Source: Grosmannia clavigera kw1407 (lineage: Eukaryota; Ascomycota; Sordariomycetes; Ophiostomatales; Ophiostomataceae). Taken from it: a stretch of DNA of 64,000 nucleotides. The position numbers and the translations under genes are program-made. Below, one piece after another: positions 47,928-58,638 of this stretch; within the stretch, counting starts at the first letter, position 1; every line of letters starts with the position of its first letter. The notes below the pieces were generated by a model, which searched no databases, was not told where the DNA came from, and saw only the letters and a program-made list of their open reading frames with translations. The stretch spans positions 1,098,974-1,162,973 of the forward strand of contig NW_014040831.1 in assembly GCF_000143105.1 (NCBI RefSeq). Direction: 5' to 3'.

Positions 47928-48892
47928 GATACTCTCTCATTGCTATCTCAGAGAGTTGCGAGCTGTCTGTGAAGAGGTATAAATGGTGTGTATACAAGTA
48001 GATGATATATGAAGAAGAAAGGCCTGAGACGGACAGGGGAATCAGGGAGAGGAATGCAAGGAGAGATCAATAAGACTGCGGCACGAGAGCGCAAGGAGAG
48101 GATGGCCAGGTATATAGCTGACCGGTATGTCTTCTGATCACGTTGACTATTCGACAATGGTCGCCTGGTTCTGTCGTGTTGTGCTTGACCTCGTCCATTC
48201 CCATACGCTGCCACATGAGAGCCGTGCAGTGACCGAGAGGGGGGTGATCTTCGTATCTGGCCTGTACTCTGCAGCCATTGACCAATGGAGGAAGCGCGTG
48301 CGCGAACCATTTGCGAGGAACCAGCCTCTGATGGCTGCGCTTTCGGCACCTGCGCCGGCTCTGTCCAACAGCAGGGCCGATCTGGCGACGTGGGAGCATC
48401 TTGTCGGGTCGCCCTAAACTAGCGGACTGGATGCGAGATACCGGACTTGGGAAAATGGGAAAATGGGAAGATGACAAGAGGGCGAGGCGCTCTGGCAGGC
48501 AGGAGCGTGGCTCTGAGTCGTGCCTGCGTGCTACGATCCAGTGCGATCGCCCGCCCCACCTTTCGCGTTCTCGCCAATGGGGTCGCTGGTTTCGGGCACA
48601 TGCAGAAAGAGACAGCATCGCTTTCATGTTTCTCAATACATGGCGCTGTAGGCGACCAAGCAGAGTTGCCGATACACGTTGGTTCACGCCACGTGACATT
48701 GGCAACACGTGATCGTTCCCTGCAGATTACTCACGTTGTCTGCTTACCAGAACTGCCTCAACAAGACAGCAAATCTTTCCGAGGCGAGCAGAACAAGCTT
48801 CTGTCACCAATAACGCATGGGCCACGAGACTGTGTGTGCTAGCCTGATCCGCTAAAGCTAGAAGGTGCATATATGACAGAGTCTCGGCGACC
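47928..48892. promoter_or_regulatory. Divergent promoter, BTA1 / CAB4
   Basis: 965 bp between head-to-head starts. CACGTG-type Pho4 cores were looked for; only CACGTGA-like words were noted (for example near 48690 and 48707: CCACGTGAC and ACACGTGAT). These could serve phosphate control of BTA1, but that is inference. Confidence 0.4.
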
Positions 48893-50197
48893 ATGATTGG
48901 CGAAAAACGAGACCACCTGCCCTCGCTGCTGCTGCTGCCGGGGCCCCCGGAGCCAGCCAGCCGGGCGTCGCTGAGTGCCGCATACCGACCGCCGCTGGAG
49001 ATGGCGCTGGCCCGGACAAAGCGCACAGACAAGGCGGCCACGCTGATCGTGGCCGTGGCGGCGTCCTGGCTGGATGGTCCGTCGCAGGAGACAAAGGAGC
49101 TGGTGTGGCCCGACATGTCGGCGCTGCTGGCGGGCCTCTACACGATCATCGCGGTGCTGTGCGCCAAGATGGACATTGCGACCGACATGGACGGCGGGCC
49201 GGGCTCGGTGGACGTCCGCGTCGTCCTGCTGGACCACGACCGCAGCCGGGCCTTTCCCGATTTTTTGCCGATCATCGAGCCGAACAACACGATCGTGGTC
49301 GACCTGCCATCGTTTGCGGCTGCCTACCACCCCTGGAACGACATCTTCCACGTCCAGAGCGAGGCCGGCCTGCACCTCAACAACCTGTACGTCAAGTTTG
49401 CGCAGACGGTGCAGCGCATTGCCGACGACCAGCTCGTGGCCGTGGCCGGCGGCCTGACGATGCACCTGGGTCCATCTGCGACTGCTTCTGGCACGTCCAC
49501 GCCAGCCTCGCGCATCATGCATCTGCCGACGCCGAGCCATGCGTGCGTCTGTCTCGGCGGCACCTTTGATCACCTGCACCCGGGCCACAAGCTGCTGCTG
49601 ACGGCCGGCGCGCTGCTCCTCCGCGTGCCTACGCCGCTGTCTGGCCCGGCCTGCGAGTACGTCATCGGCATCACCGGCGACGATATGCTGCGCAACAAGC
49701 GCTATGCCGCATACGTCCAGCCCTGGGACGAGCGTGCCCGCAACGTCATCTACTTTCTCGCCTCCCTCCTCGAGCTCGCCCGCGACGGATGGGAGGAGAA
49801 GATTGGGCCCGACATCGACGAGCACACCGCTGGCGACTTTCGTGCTTCTTTTCGCAATGGCTCCATCACCGTGCAGTGCGTCCGCATCGACGACGCGTAC
49901 GGTCCCACCACCCGCCGTCCCGACATCGGCTGTCTCGTCGTCTCGGGCGAGACCCGCTCCGGCGGCCGCGCCGTCAACCAGGAGCGTGCCAAGCTCGGCT
50001 GGCAGCTGGTTGACGTCTTTGAGGTCGACGTCCTCACCGCTGACGAGGTCGCCACCGACATGGCCGCAGAAGACGCCACTGCCACGACCGCCAGCTTTGA
50101 AGCAAAAATTAGTAGCACAGAGATTCGCAGGGTCAAGGCTGAGGCGGCTGCAAAGGCAAAATTAACTGAGGAGGGAAAACAGGCCTCCACATCGTAG
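48893..50197 (+). CDS. CAB4: Phosphopantetheine adenylyltransferase (Cab4-type)
   Basis: A single exon of 434 residues. The nucleotidyltransferase signature GGTFDHLHPGHKLLL is at about 222-236 and the ISSTEIRR motif near 405. Between them are EYVIGITGDDMLRNKRYA and CLVVSGETRSGG, all standard for eukaryotic PPAT domains. The N-terminal ~210 residues form the accessory region seen in fungal Cab4 (IIEPNNTIVVDLPSF). The enzyme transfers AMP from ATP to 4'-phosphopantetheine, the penultimate step of CoA synthesis in the cytosol. No dephospho-CoA kinase domain is fused, unlike animal COASY. The ATG at 48893 is the first in frame and gives a normal N-terminus. Confidence 0.92.
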   Translation: MIGEKRDHLPSLLLLPGPPEPASRASLSAAYRPPLEMALARTKRTDKAATLIVAVAASWLDGPSQETKELVWPDMSALLAGLYTIIAVLCAKMDIATDMDGGPGSVDVRVVLLDHDRSRAFPDFLPIIEPNNTIVVDLPSFAAAYHPWNDIFHVQSEAGLHLNNLYVKFAQTVQRIADDQLVAVAGGLTMHLGPSATASGTSTPASRIMHLPTPSHACVCLGGTFDHLHPGHKLLLTAGALLLRVPTPLSGPACEYVIGITGDDMLRNKRYAAYVQPWDERARNVIYFLASLLELARDGWEEKIGPDIDEHTAGDFRASFRNGSITVQCVRIDDAYGPTTRRPDIGCLVVSGETRSGGRAVNQERAKLGWQLVDVFEVDVLTADEVATDMAAEDATATTASFEAKISSTEIRRVKAEAAAKAKLTEEGKQASTS

Positions 50198-50723
50198 CAA
50201 AAGCGTTATTCCCAGAATGAAAGCCCAATTCGTGCGACGCTATCTAGCACACGTGACGTACAGAGTACTAATGCTTACATAATCTAAATCGGCACCTGCC
50301 CCGTGCCTGGCGCAAGCGGCTGGGGAAGCGGGCACCTCTGGCATCATCAACTCGGCTGTGCGCAACAATAGGCAGCTCCGACGCCATCCCATCGTGACCC
50401 AGCTTCCGACTACGTATATCATCTTCAGGACGAGCTGCATGTTTTTAGATGTCTCTGCTACGCAACGAATAGCTTTTGATCCCGCACACAGGCGTGTGCG
50501 TGTGTACGTGATTGGGCACTCTATTCGGTCTTTTTGCGAATCTCGACACCATCGTCAACACAGCCTTTTCACCCACAGGTGAAGCTCTCCCCTCAACCAT
50601 CGTCACTTCTCTTCCTTCCGTCCTACCTATCCTCCAATTCTCCTCGCTCGAATTCCTCCCAAGTCCTTCCTTCGCTCTCCTGCTCCTCTTTCCTTCTCCT
50701 CCACCCTTCATCGGCCCTTCGAA
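50198..50723 (+). promoter_or_regulatory. NGG1 upstream region with CT-rich leader
   Basis: A stretch without a gene. From about 50597 to 50718 it is strongly CT-rich (CCTTCC, CTCCTC words), ending just before the NGG1 ATG, as is common in fungal core promoters and leaders. Confidence 0.5.
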
Positions 50724-52971
50724 ATGCCCGCACCGCAAGGCCACGGTAAAAAGGCCAACGGCCCCTTGGCGCGTCAGCGCTCACGGAATACGACGCCGTC
50801 GAGCGTGGCACCGCCAACTGTGACGGCCAGTCTTCCGGAAATTCAGGCACAAGACCTCGAGTACATTCAGCTGCGGTTCGACGTGTTCCGCAACCTCTCC
50901 TACGACGACCTCGTGGACTCGGGCACCGGTGCCGGCTCGAGCATCCCTGACTACAAATCCATAGACGGCATTGTCACACGGCTGAAGAAGCTACAGGCAA
51001 TCTCGGACGAACGAGGCAGCAGCTACGACCGCGGCATGCGGTTGTTGTCGCATAACCGCCGCACGCGCATGGACGACTTGGCTGCCGAACGCAGCCGCGA
51101 GGAGGAGCGGGTGCAGCGCGAGGCAAACGACGAAGACCACCAGCGGCGGGCCAACAAAAAGAAGCGTAAGGCGCCGGAGGGCACGGCCGCGCAAGAAGTT
51201 GTCACCGGTATGTGTCTGTTGTCAGCATCTACACATCATACCTACTCTACCTTGCTGTCCCATACTGACGCTGCCTCGAGCCGCAGCAACACCCAGCGCG
51301 ATGGAGGTGGACGAGAAGACAAAGATTGTAGCCGCCGATGACAGCCCGTCCGAGTCCGAGTCGTCCGACGACGGCGCACCACCGCAGCGCCCGGTGCCAC
51401 AGAACCAGACCTTTGGCGAGGACCCGTCCACGTTTCCCGACCCGACCGTGTACGAGGTTCGCGCAGTAAAGAGCGGCATGTCAGAAGACGAGATCAAAGA
51501 GATCTACTCGGTGGCCGTATACCCCAAGTCAGACCTTGCAGATCTGGTCGCAGGCGACCCTCCAGACAAAGACTTTAGCAATGCCAAACCATCCAACCAG
51601 ATCAATTTTTCCACCTTTTCCAGCTACATCGAACCATACTTCCGGCCCTTTACCGAAGAGGACCTGGCGTTTCTGCGCGAACGCGGTGACCACGTCACGC
51701 CCTTTCACATTCCCAAGCGGGGCAAGAAGCACTACAGCGACATCTGGGCGGATGAGGACGGCGCCATGGCCGTCGACTCGTCACCGCCGGTCTCGGGGCA
51801 CGACAAGCGGCTGCCACCAAACCAACCGCGTGGCAACATCGACTCCATGACGGACGAGGTGGCCGAGACCGACAGGCTGTCCGTCGGACCGCTGCTGGCC
51901 CGCCTGCTGCAGGCCATGCGACCCGAACACCGGGCCCCGCCAGTACCGACTGGCAGCGACAGCGTGAACGGCAGCGTGGACGTGTCGATGAGCGGTCTCG
52001 GTGACACGAGCGTAAATGGCACCGACGGCCCCGCAGGCGAGTCACAGAACGGCGACGGCGAGCGGGTGCTGCCGGTGGCAACACTGATGCCCGAATCCGC
52101 GTCCGAGACGTGGAAGAAGGCCACCCATCCGAAGCTGGACTACACGCAGGTTGACGAACGGATCAAACAGGAGCTGCGGCATATTGGCTTCCTGCCGTTT
52201 CCCGACTCGGCCCACGGATCGTCCGTGGTCAATAGCACAGGCAATGGTATGGGCGGCATCAATAACAGCAGCGGCGGTGGCAACAGCAACGGCAATGGCG
52301 GCAACAGCAACGGCAACGGCAACGGAAGCGGCAACGGAAATAGCAATGGCAGCAACGGGGCCAATGGCCACGGATCCGGCGGCGGCAACGGGAACGGTTC
52401 AGCAAATGGTGGAGGCGGGAACGCGGCTATCGACCCATCACTGACGGCCGACTACGACGGCCACTACGATGACGAGGTGGCCGCACGGCTGCGGTTGCTG
52501 CAGTCGAAGCTGCGCGAGCAGATGTTGATGAACGGCGCCCGCAAAGCGCGGCTGGCCGAGCTAGTCAAGGAGCGGATGGCGTACCAGGAGTACCAGACCA
52601 TCCTGGAAGACCTCGACGGCCAGGTGCAGGCGGCCTACTTGAAGCGGACCCGGACGATGGGCAAATCGAAAAAGGGCAAGCGGCCGGGTGCCGGAGGAGC
52701 CGGAGCCGGAGGGGCTGGCGGGGCTGGCGGAGCAGCTGGCGGAGCAAACGGCGCCGGCACAGCTCGGCCAGGCATTGGTGATATGACCCGGCTGCTGATG
52801 GAGCGGAGGCGACGGTGGATGGAGAGCATCGGTACCGTCTTTGATGACGAGCGGCTGCGCCGCGTGCCGCGCCAATGCGAGCCTGACAGCAGCATCTTCC
52901 CGCCTGCCGAGATGGCCGGACTGATCAAGAAGGAACAGGAGGCTTGGGACGAAGAGGCCGACGAGGAGTAG
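50724..52971 (+). CDS. NGG1: SAGA/ADA histone acetyltransferase subunit Ngg1 (Ada3)
   Basis: Two exons, 50724-51207 and 51287-52971, phase 1 around a 79-nt intron; 722 residues. The N-terminal exon has a helical YIQLRFDVFRNLSYDDL segment and a basic NKKKRKAPEG run. The conserved block MSEDEIKEIYSVAVYPKSDL, DFSNAKPSNQINFSTF, YIEPYFRPFTEEDLAFL and KHYSDIWADEDG (about 235-345) is diagnostic. The Ada3 C-terminal domain has EVAARLRLLQSKLREQML, VKERMAYQEYQTILEDLD and AAYLKRTRTMGKSKKGKR. It closes with LMERRRRWMESIGTVFDD. Ngg1 links Ada2 and Gcn5 in the SAGA/ADA complexes in the nucleus. An Asn/Gly/Ser expansion (about 52258-52425) is inserted before the C-terminal domain. Confidence 0.93.
52258..52425 (+). 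repeat. Asn-Gly-Ser coding expansion in NGG1
   Basis: AACGGCAAC/GGCAACAGC-type units encode about 55 residues made of Asn, Gly and Ser only, apart from a few Ala and His. The frame is open through the tract. Confidence 0.85.
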
Positions 52972-53456
52972 CTGCACTGGTCTGCTCACTCTTTTTTTTC
53001 TCTTGCTATTTGCGTCGTATGGCAGCTGGCGCTATTCGGAAAACGGGACGGCGTTGTCAGGCGGGAAAACGAGCATTGGCCGATGAGAATTATCGAATCG
53101 TTTTATCCAGTAATATATACGGAGTACACACGTTTATGCGACCATCGGTTGCTCTATTGCTCTCTTATGCTCCATCTATCCTGTTGTAGGCAAGTGTTGC
53201 CCATAAAACCATGCGTAATAGTGGCTCCGTACTTTACGCCACGTGCTCAAACAGACGCACGTTTTCCTCCCGCTGTCCCAGACCCCGTTTCCATTATGTA
53301 AACACCATGATATAGGAATGGCCAAAAAAAGAAAACTTCAGGACTCCATGGCTTATAAAAAAGCCTGACAAAATGCAAATCAAATGGGTATGAGCTTCGT
53401 CAATGACAATTACCATCAGCCAGATCAGAGAAATCCCGGAAACACCTTTCGTCCTA
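52972..53456. other. Spacer between convergent NGG1 and RING genes
   Basis: Contains TACGGAGTA at 53118. No gene. Confidence 0.5.
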
Positions 53457-55275
53457 TTATTCTCCCTGTGGCGAAGACGGACAGTCAGCATCTTCTCGGG
53501 CGAATCGGCATTGCTTCTTCTTTAGAAACGTACATCTTGGCCTATCAGTCTCTTCTCTATCAGCGTCTGTCCGTGCCAAATGGCGCATTCGCCTGCGAGT
53601 GGCCTCGGAGACAACTGCACGCCGGTCATGTCGTTGTGCTGTAGGATCTGTAGGACTTGTTTGCGCCGCAAGCTCAATGGAAGCGCTAAACGTCGGCGGA
53701 AGCCGTGGCTTGGAGCTGTGAAGCCGCTTACTGACCGAAGAGCCCCAACTGCGGATGCGACCGTGCGCGCTCTCGTCGTCCGAGGCAGCCACGTCAACAC
53801 GCTCACGGAGCCGTCTGATGGCGCGCTCTCGACGCACCATAGCATTCGTGATGATCGGACAGTAGCCTCTTGGCAGCATGGATGCCTTGCAGAGAGGGCA
53901 AAGAGAACTGATCTGACAGAGAAACTCATCTATGCAGTCTGGGTGGAAGATGTGCCCACACGGAAGCTCGCGGATGATCGTGGCCCGGTCTTCGAAATTC
54001 TCCAGGCAGATCTGGCACGTAGGCTGGTAGTCCAGGTCGCCCACCACAGGGGCTGCTGCTACAAACGTTGCTTTGGTGGACGATGCGGTCGGATCGTGAC
54101 GATTTGTCTCAGTTCCACATTCGCCACGGCTTTCCGCGCCGAGGGTGCTGGAGAGAGCGGCAAAATCGTTCGTACCGGCCAAGCCAGGCGCGGAGGCATT
54201 GTGGTGGCACGCCGCCTCTAGAGTTGTCGAGGACTGATATGGGAGTGGCTGCGAAGTAGTCAGGGCGGGAGACGCAGCGCTAGCAGTCATACCGGTGGGA
54301 GAGCTCGGTACGGCTTTCGGTAGTGGCGGTGACTGTGGTGGATCATAGCTGTAAGTGAAAAGAGGAAACTTGTGTACATGGCAGGCGGGAACAGTCAAGC
54401 GCTTGATATTCATAATTTCGAGGTTGACGTCGCCCGCCACGACGCGTCGTCTGAGTGAGATCCGGCGGCGCCGCCAAACGGCATGCATGAGGAAGACCGT
54501 CAAGATGACCACGACCAACACAACGCCCGCAATCGCGAGCACGAAAACCCAAACATTGGGAAGTCCCGTAGGCGTCGTGACTGTTAGCTGAGTCCATATC
54601 CGTATGTAGTCAGACGAGTCAGGGTTGTAGAGGTTGCTGATGTTGTCGCCATTGGGCACCTCGGTTATGTTGCCCGAGTAAAGACCCAGCTGGTACATCA
54701 TTTCGCTGCCAAGTGAGCCGGAAACAGCAAAGATGGGGTAGTGGTTCTCTGATTTCCAGCTGCCGCCATCGCCCAAGTCCCAGATGTCAGAATCAGAGTC
54801 TGGAGTGCTCGCCAGCTCACCGGTCGGCACGTAGAAAAGAAAGGCACGCAGCGGATCTTCACGTGCAGACGCAAGGTAGGCTTTGGTGCAGCTACTGTTA
54901 AACCAAGGCGCGACGGCGATGAGATTGTAGTTGGTGGCTGGGAGATCAGATTGGCGAACGGCCGAGTCCGGCACATACTGCCGGGCATAATCGGCACAAG
55001 GATCATCACTGTCAAGGTCTGGCACGTAGAGCAAACCCTGCAGCACGCCGTTTTCTGTTGCTGTATACTTGGACGTGAGGACGGTCAGGTTGTCGGTAAC
55101 ATCGTCGTTGTAAGCGATGTCCTTCTGTGGTGTGCAGTGTTAGATGCGAGGATCGGACATGTGATCGAAGCCAATGCTGTCATGATGACTGACCCAAAGA
55201 GCGGTGAGGTTCCGAATGATGGTGCTGGGAATGGTATCCTTGCCCGACCACACCGGATCGCTAAATAAGAGGCTA
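53457..55275 (-). CDS. PA-TM-RING E3 ubiquitin ligase, 5' end unresolved
   Basis: Supported exons are 55275-55194 and 55124-53457, joined in phase 0 (69-nt intron, donor GTCAGT). The 55275 exon follows a textbook acceptor (CTAAC branch, polypyrimidine, AAG), so at least one upstream exon with the signal peptide is missing. The lumenal region carries PA-domain-like sequence (NLIAVAPWFNSSC, LRAFLFYVP, PIFAVSGSLGSEM) with N-glycosylation sites. A single membrane span VWVFVLAIAGVVLVVVILTV follows. The cytosolic part has a RING-H2: CQICLENF, then LPCGHIFHPDCIDEF and CPLCKASM. Such proteins (GRAIL/RNF13/Tul-like) ubiquitinate membrane cargo in endosomes or Golgi. The tail is Arg/Ser-rich. Confidence 0.85.
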
Positions 55276-58200
55276 CTTGGCAGAAAGGTAAGAAAAGAGT
55301 TAGTTGTGAAAAATAGGGTGATTAATCGCGGCAATGTGCAACCCCGCGCCCGTCGAGATGACTGATGCCGCTACAGAAGGGCGCCCTGCCCTGTTTGGCG
55401 GGATCCGTAGACTTGGGTTGGCCAAGCTTTGCTTGGCTGGCTTGGCGACGCGAACTTGTGGGGATAGGTGTGGACCTGGCCTTTCTCCAGAGAATGGGGA
55501 GGCTACGGAGTACAGCTCCAATCGTACAGAAAGGTACCCGATAGACGTGCGAGATATTCCGAGCAAAAAACTGCGGCTCGGCAATGCGCGCAATGTCTGC
55601 TTGTTTGCTTGCTGGTCCTAGGAGGGCTGTTTCCGGTAGACGTCCCCTGTCCATAGGGCATAGAACGTAGCAGTCGTGCACGTGAGACAGCAATCGGTAG
55701 CCTCCACCCATTGGCAAATTTCCCTCACCTCAGTCTGTGAGGAGACAGGGGAGGGCGGTAGTGAGGGCTGGACATGGCTTGTAAGCGCGCACAATGCAAC
55801 GTTTGATAGATCCGATGCATTCAGAGCTCAGACAGCGGCGATGTCGATGCGGACAAGTGGCAGCAAAAGTCGTCGGTCGAGGCGGAAGCGGTGGCGAGAA
55901 TGGTAGTCGTCGAGGGCGAGGAGCAGCAGACGACGAGACGGGGATGAAGGATGAACATAGGCAAAGCATATACGTACACGTCATTCTGGAGTCCATCAAG
56001 AGCTGTCCAACGTCAGTAATGGATCGCCTTCGGCCGCGGGCTTGGCAGCTCTTGGCGAGAAAGACGGAGGAAGAGGATTGGACGCAGGGATGGCCAAAAG
56101 CCTCGCGGAGGATTTGAGGCAGGTCGCCAGAGAGCAGAAAGCTGCAGCAAGGGTAAAAGGCGGGTATGAAGCAGAATGGTCGATCGAACGACGGCTGCCG
56201 CGAACAGAAAAAAGATGCCGTGATGCGATGGAACGCTTTCTGGGCGCCAAGGAAAAAAAGGCCAAGAAACCAAGCCAAGACAGGAGGCGATCATCCAACG
56301 AGAACGGGGCAGCTAAAAATAAGGACAAGAAACGGAACTTACACATGCTCATGATCAATCATGTTCTAGTGGGTTTAGGTAACCCAGACCTTCAGAGAGG
56401 AAAGGGTGGCGGTTGAAGATGGGATCATCGGCAGAGGCCGCAATTTGTGACGCTGTTTTCTTGGCTTTTCTGGGCAACGGGGGAACGGTGGACGGGGAAA
56501 GGAAAAAAGAAAGAACGAGGCATGCAAATGGCGGAGGGCTCTTGGGGACGTGACGAGGGAAGTGGGGTGAGAGAGAGGGGAACAGGGGGGTTTCGGAAAA
56601 CTGGATGGTCGTTTCTCTCCGTCGCTTGTGAGATAGGGCGGATCTGGCTTTAAGGCACCAGGCCTAGCCGGAGAAGGGATTTAACAGCGGGTACCGACAC
56701 TTGGACCAGCGAGGGAAGGAGCTACGTCGTATATGCACCAGTCACCTAGGAGAACTTAATGGGCAGGATGTATTATTTTCACTAGTCGCGACGATGCTTA
56801 TTCAATTGAATTAATCCAGAGAACCTGGCGTTTTGAATGGCGATTTTGATGGTATGTATACGCCGCGTAAAAAGCCATCGAATAAGGCTGGTAAAGGATT
56901 AGACGATATTGAGCAATAAAGTGGGCCTGGGGGTTGGTCTCTGCATGCCTCGTTGTCGGAAACATTCCGTACTCCGTCGGAAGTACGACGTACTCGGCAG
57001 GACCATGCGAGCGCTGATCAACATTGGAACTGACAGTCGATCTCCAATGGTCTAGATGTACTCCGTAGTAATCCCTAATACTCCATTGCTAGATTAGTCC
57101 GCAGAACGCTATCTCGGGGTTTTGTCTGAAGGCAAAGCATGACTAATCAGTCAAATACAGTAGAAGACTGTCTTCAAAACCTCTTCAAAACCAGGTTAAC
57201 GTCTGAATTAGACGCCCACCATGACGTAGACCATTACACTGCGTAAGGCAGGGCCGTTGCCCTGCATTTAGGAGTCACGTTTTCGTACCGTCCCGACAGG
57301 CTGACCCTTGCCTTTTGCAAAAAACCCAACGTCTCAGAAAGCTAAATACCATACGAGTAGGATATTCCGCATTAAAGTGAGCACTTTTAGCAAAACAAAT
57401 TGGGCTTGCGGAAACATTCAAAGCCGCTCAACAGATTCTCGGACATGGATGTCGCCCAATATGGGTCTAGAAGTAGTGCCCTGGTTTCTTTTATTTTCCT
57501 ATTCGAGTTCAGCGTAGTTCTGTCTAACACTCGCCATACGACGTAACATAAAACAAGACTGCTGTAGGAATGAACGTGCCCCTTTTCCATTTTACAACCC
57601 CGGAGACTTATACTTCATCGGAAGAGAAAATTCAAAAGATACGAATTAGAAACGACTGAGAATCCCTTGGTGAACAATTGAGTTATCCGCCGGCTATCTC
57701 AAATTTCTGTTCTCGTTGATTGCCACCGCCATCCGCGCAAGATGGTAGCCGGTAAGCTAACTCGGAGCTTTCAGTAGTTTTTAGTTTGACGGAAAATTCA
57801 ACACGGGTTATACTTCTAGGTATCAGTCCGAGTGGATCGACCGACTACACAAACCTAATTGGGGGCGGTACGATCGATTTCAATGGCACACTACTTGAGA
57901 TTGTAGGGTGGGCCCAGGCCGTTTCCATAGTGTTCTCGAAATTTGATAACTTTGACGTGCTGGTTGACGATGACTTGTTGTATACGATGGGCCTGCAGAT
58001 ATAGCAATAATCGAACGTGAAGCAAAGCGAAGCGATGGAAAAAAGCCGTACTGTAGACAAGAAATCGCAGTTGTGTAAAGTAACCCATATACGCTGTGAA
58101 GCCATTTCAGGGTGCATTATACTTTCTTCAGACTTTGTAGGCATACTCACAATATAAGCCTGAAGAAAGAATAATCCATTTTATATAAGTTGTCGCTTCA

Positions 58201-58638
58201 AGAACGCTTACACCATGCGGTCTTGAAACTAATTTCGACGATTGCGATGACATGTGGATGAAGACCAAGGGTCTCCTTACCTTTATGCACTCCGTCATAT
58301 AGCCCTTTACATACAGACACGAGCCCTCAAAATCAGATTCACATCAGAAGAGGGATCTTGTCGAAGGGAGACGCATTTACCATTGAGCGGAAAACCAAAG
58401 TAACGTGTGTGGTGCGCTGTCTTGCCGATTGCCCCACTATGTGCTTTTAGCCGCCGGTGAATTCCTTTAGCAGTAAGATACGAGTGATTTTGGGGCCAGT
58501 TTTCCAGCAACGACGCGCCCGAGCTACGGCCTGATACGATTTCTCTATTTTCAACGTCATCTGCTTCGTTGTATTTAACGCAAATGCCCCAGATCCATCG
58601 CCGGCCCTCCAATTAGACATTTTATACGCAGTCCTCCC
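55276..58638. other. Gene-poor stretch
   Basis: Presumably begins with the missing first exon and promoter of the RING gene. TACGGAGTA/TACTCCGTA at 55504 and 57059 and TACGACGTA-type motifs at 56723, 56984 and 57537 are present. From about 56700 the sequence is clearly AT-richer. Short frames (for example 57786-58004) have no recognisable domain. Confidence 0.5.

Noticed and set aside
56042..56416. 124-codon Lys/Arg-rich plus frame
   Set aside because: Composition follows purine-rich DNA and no conserved pattern is seen; likely upstream region of the minus-strand RING gene.
57786..58004. 72-codon frame in AT-rich DNA
   Set aside because: Short, no family recognised, and surrounded by stops without splice sites that extend it.
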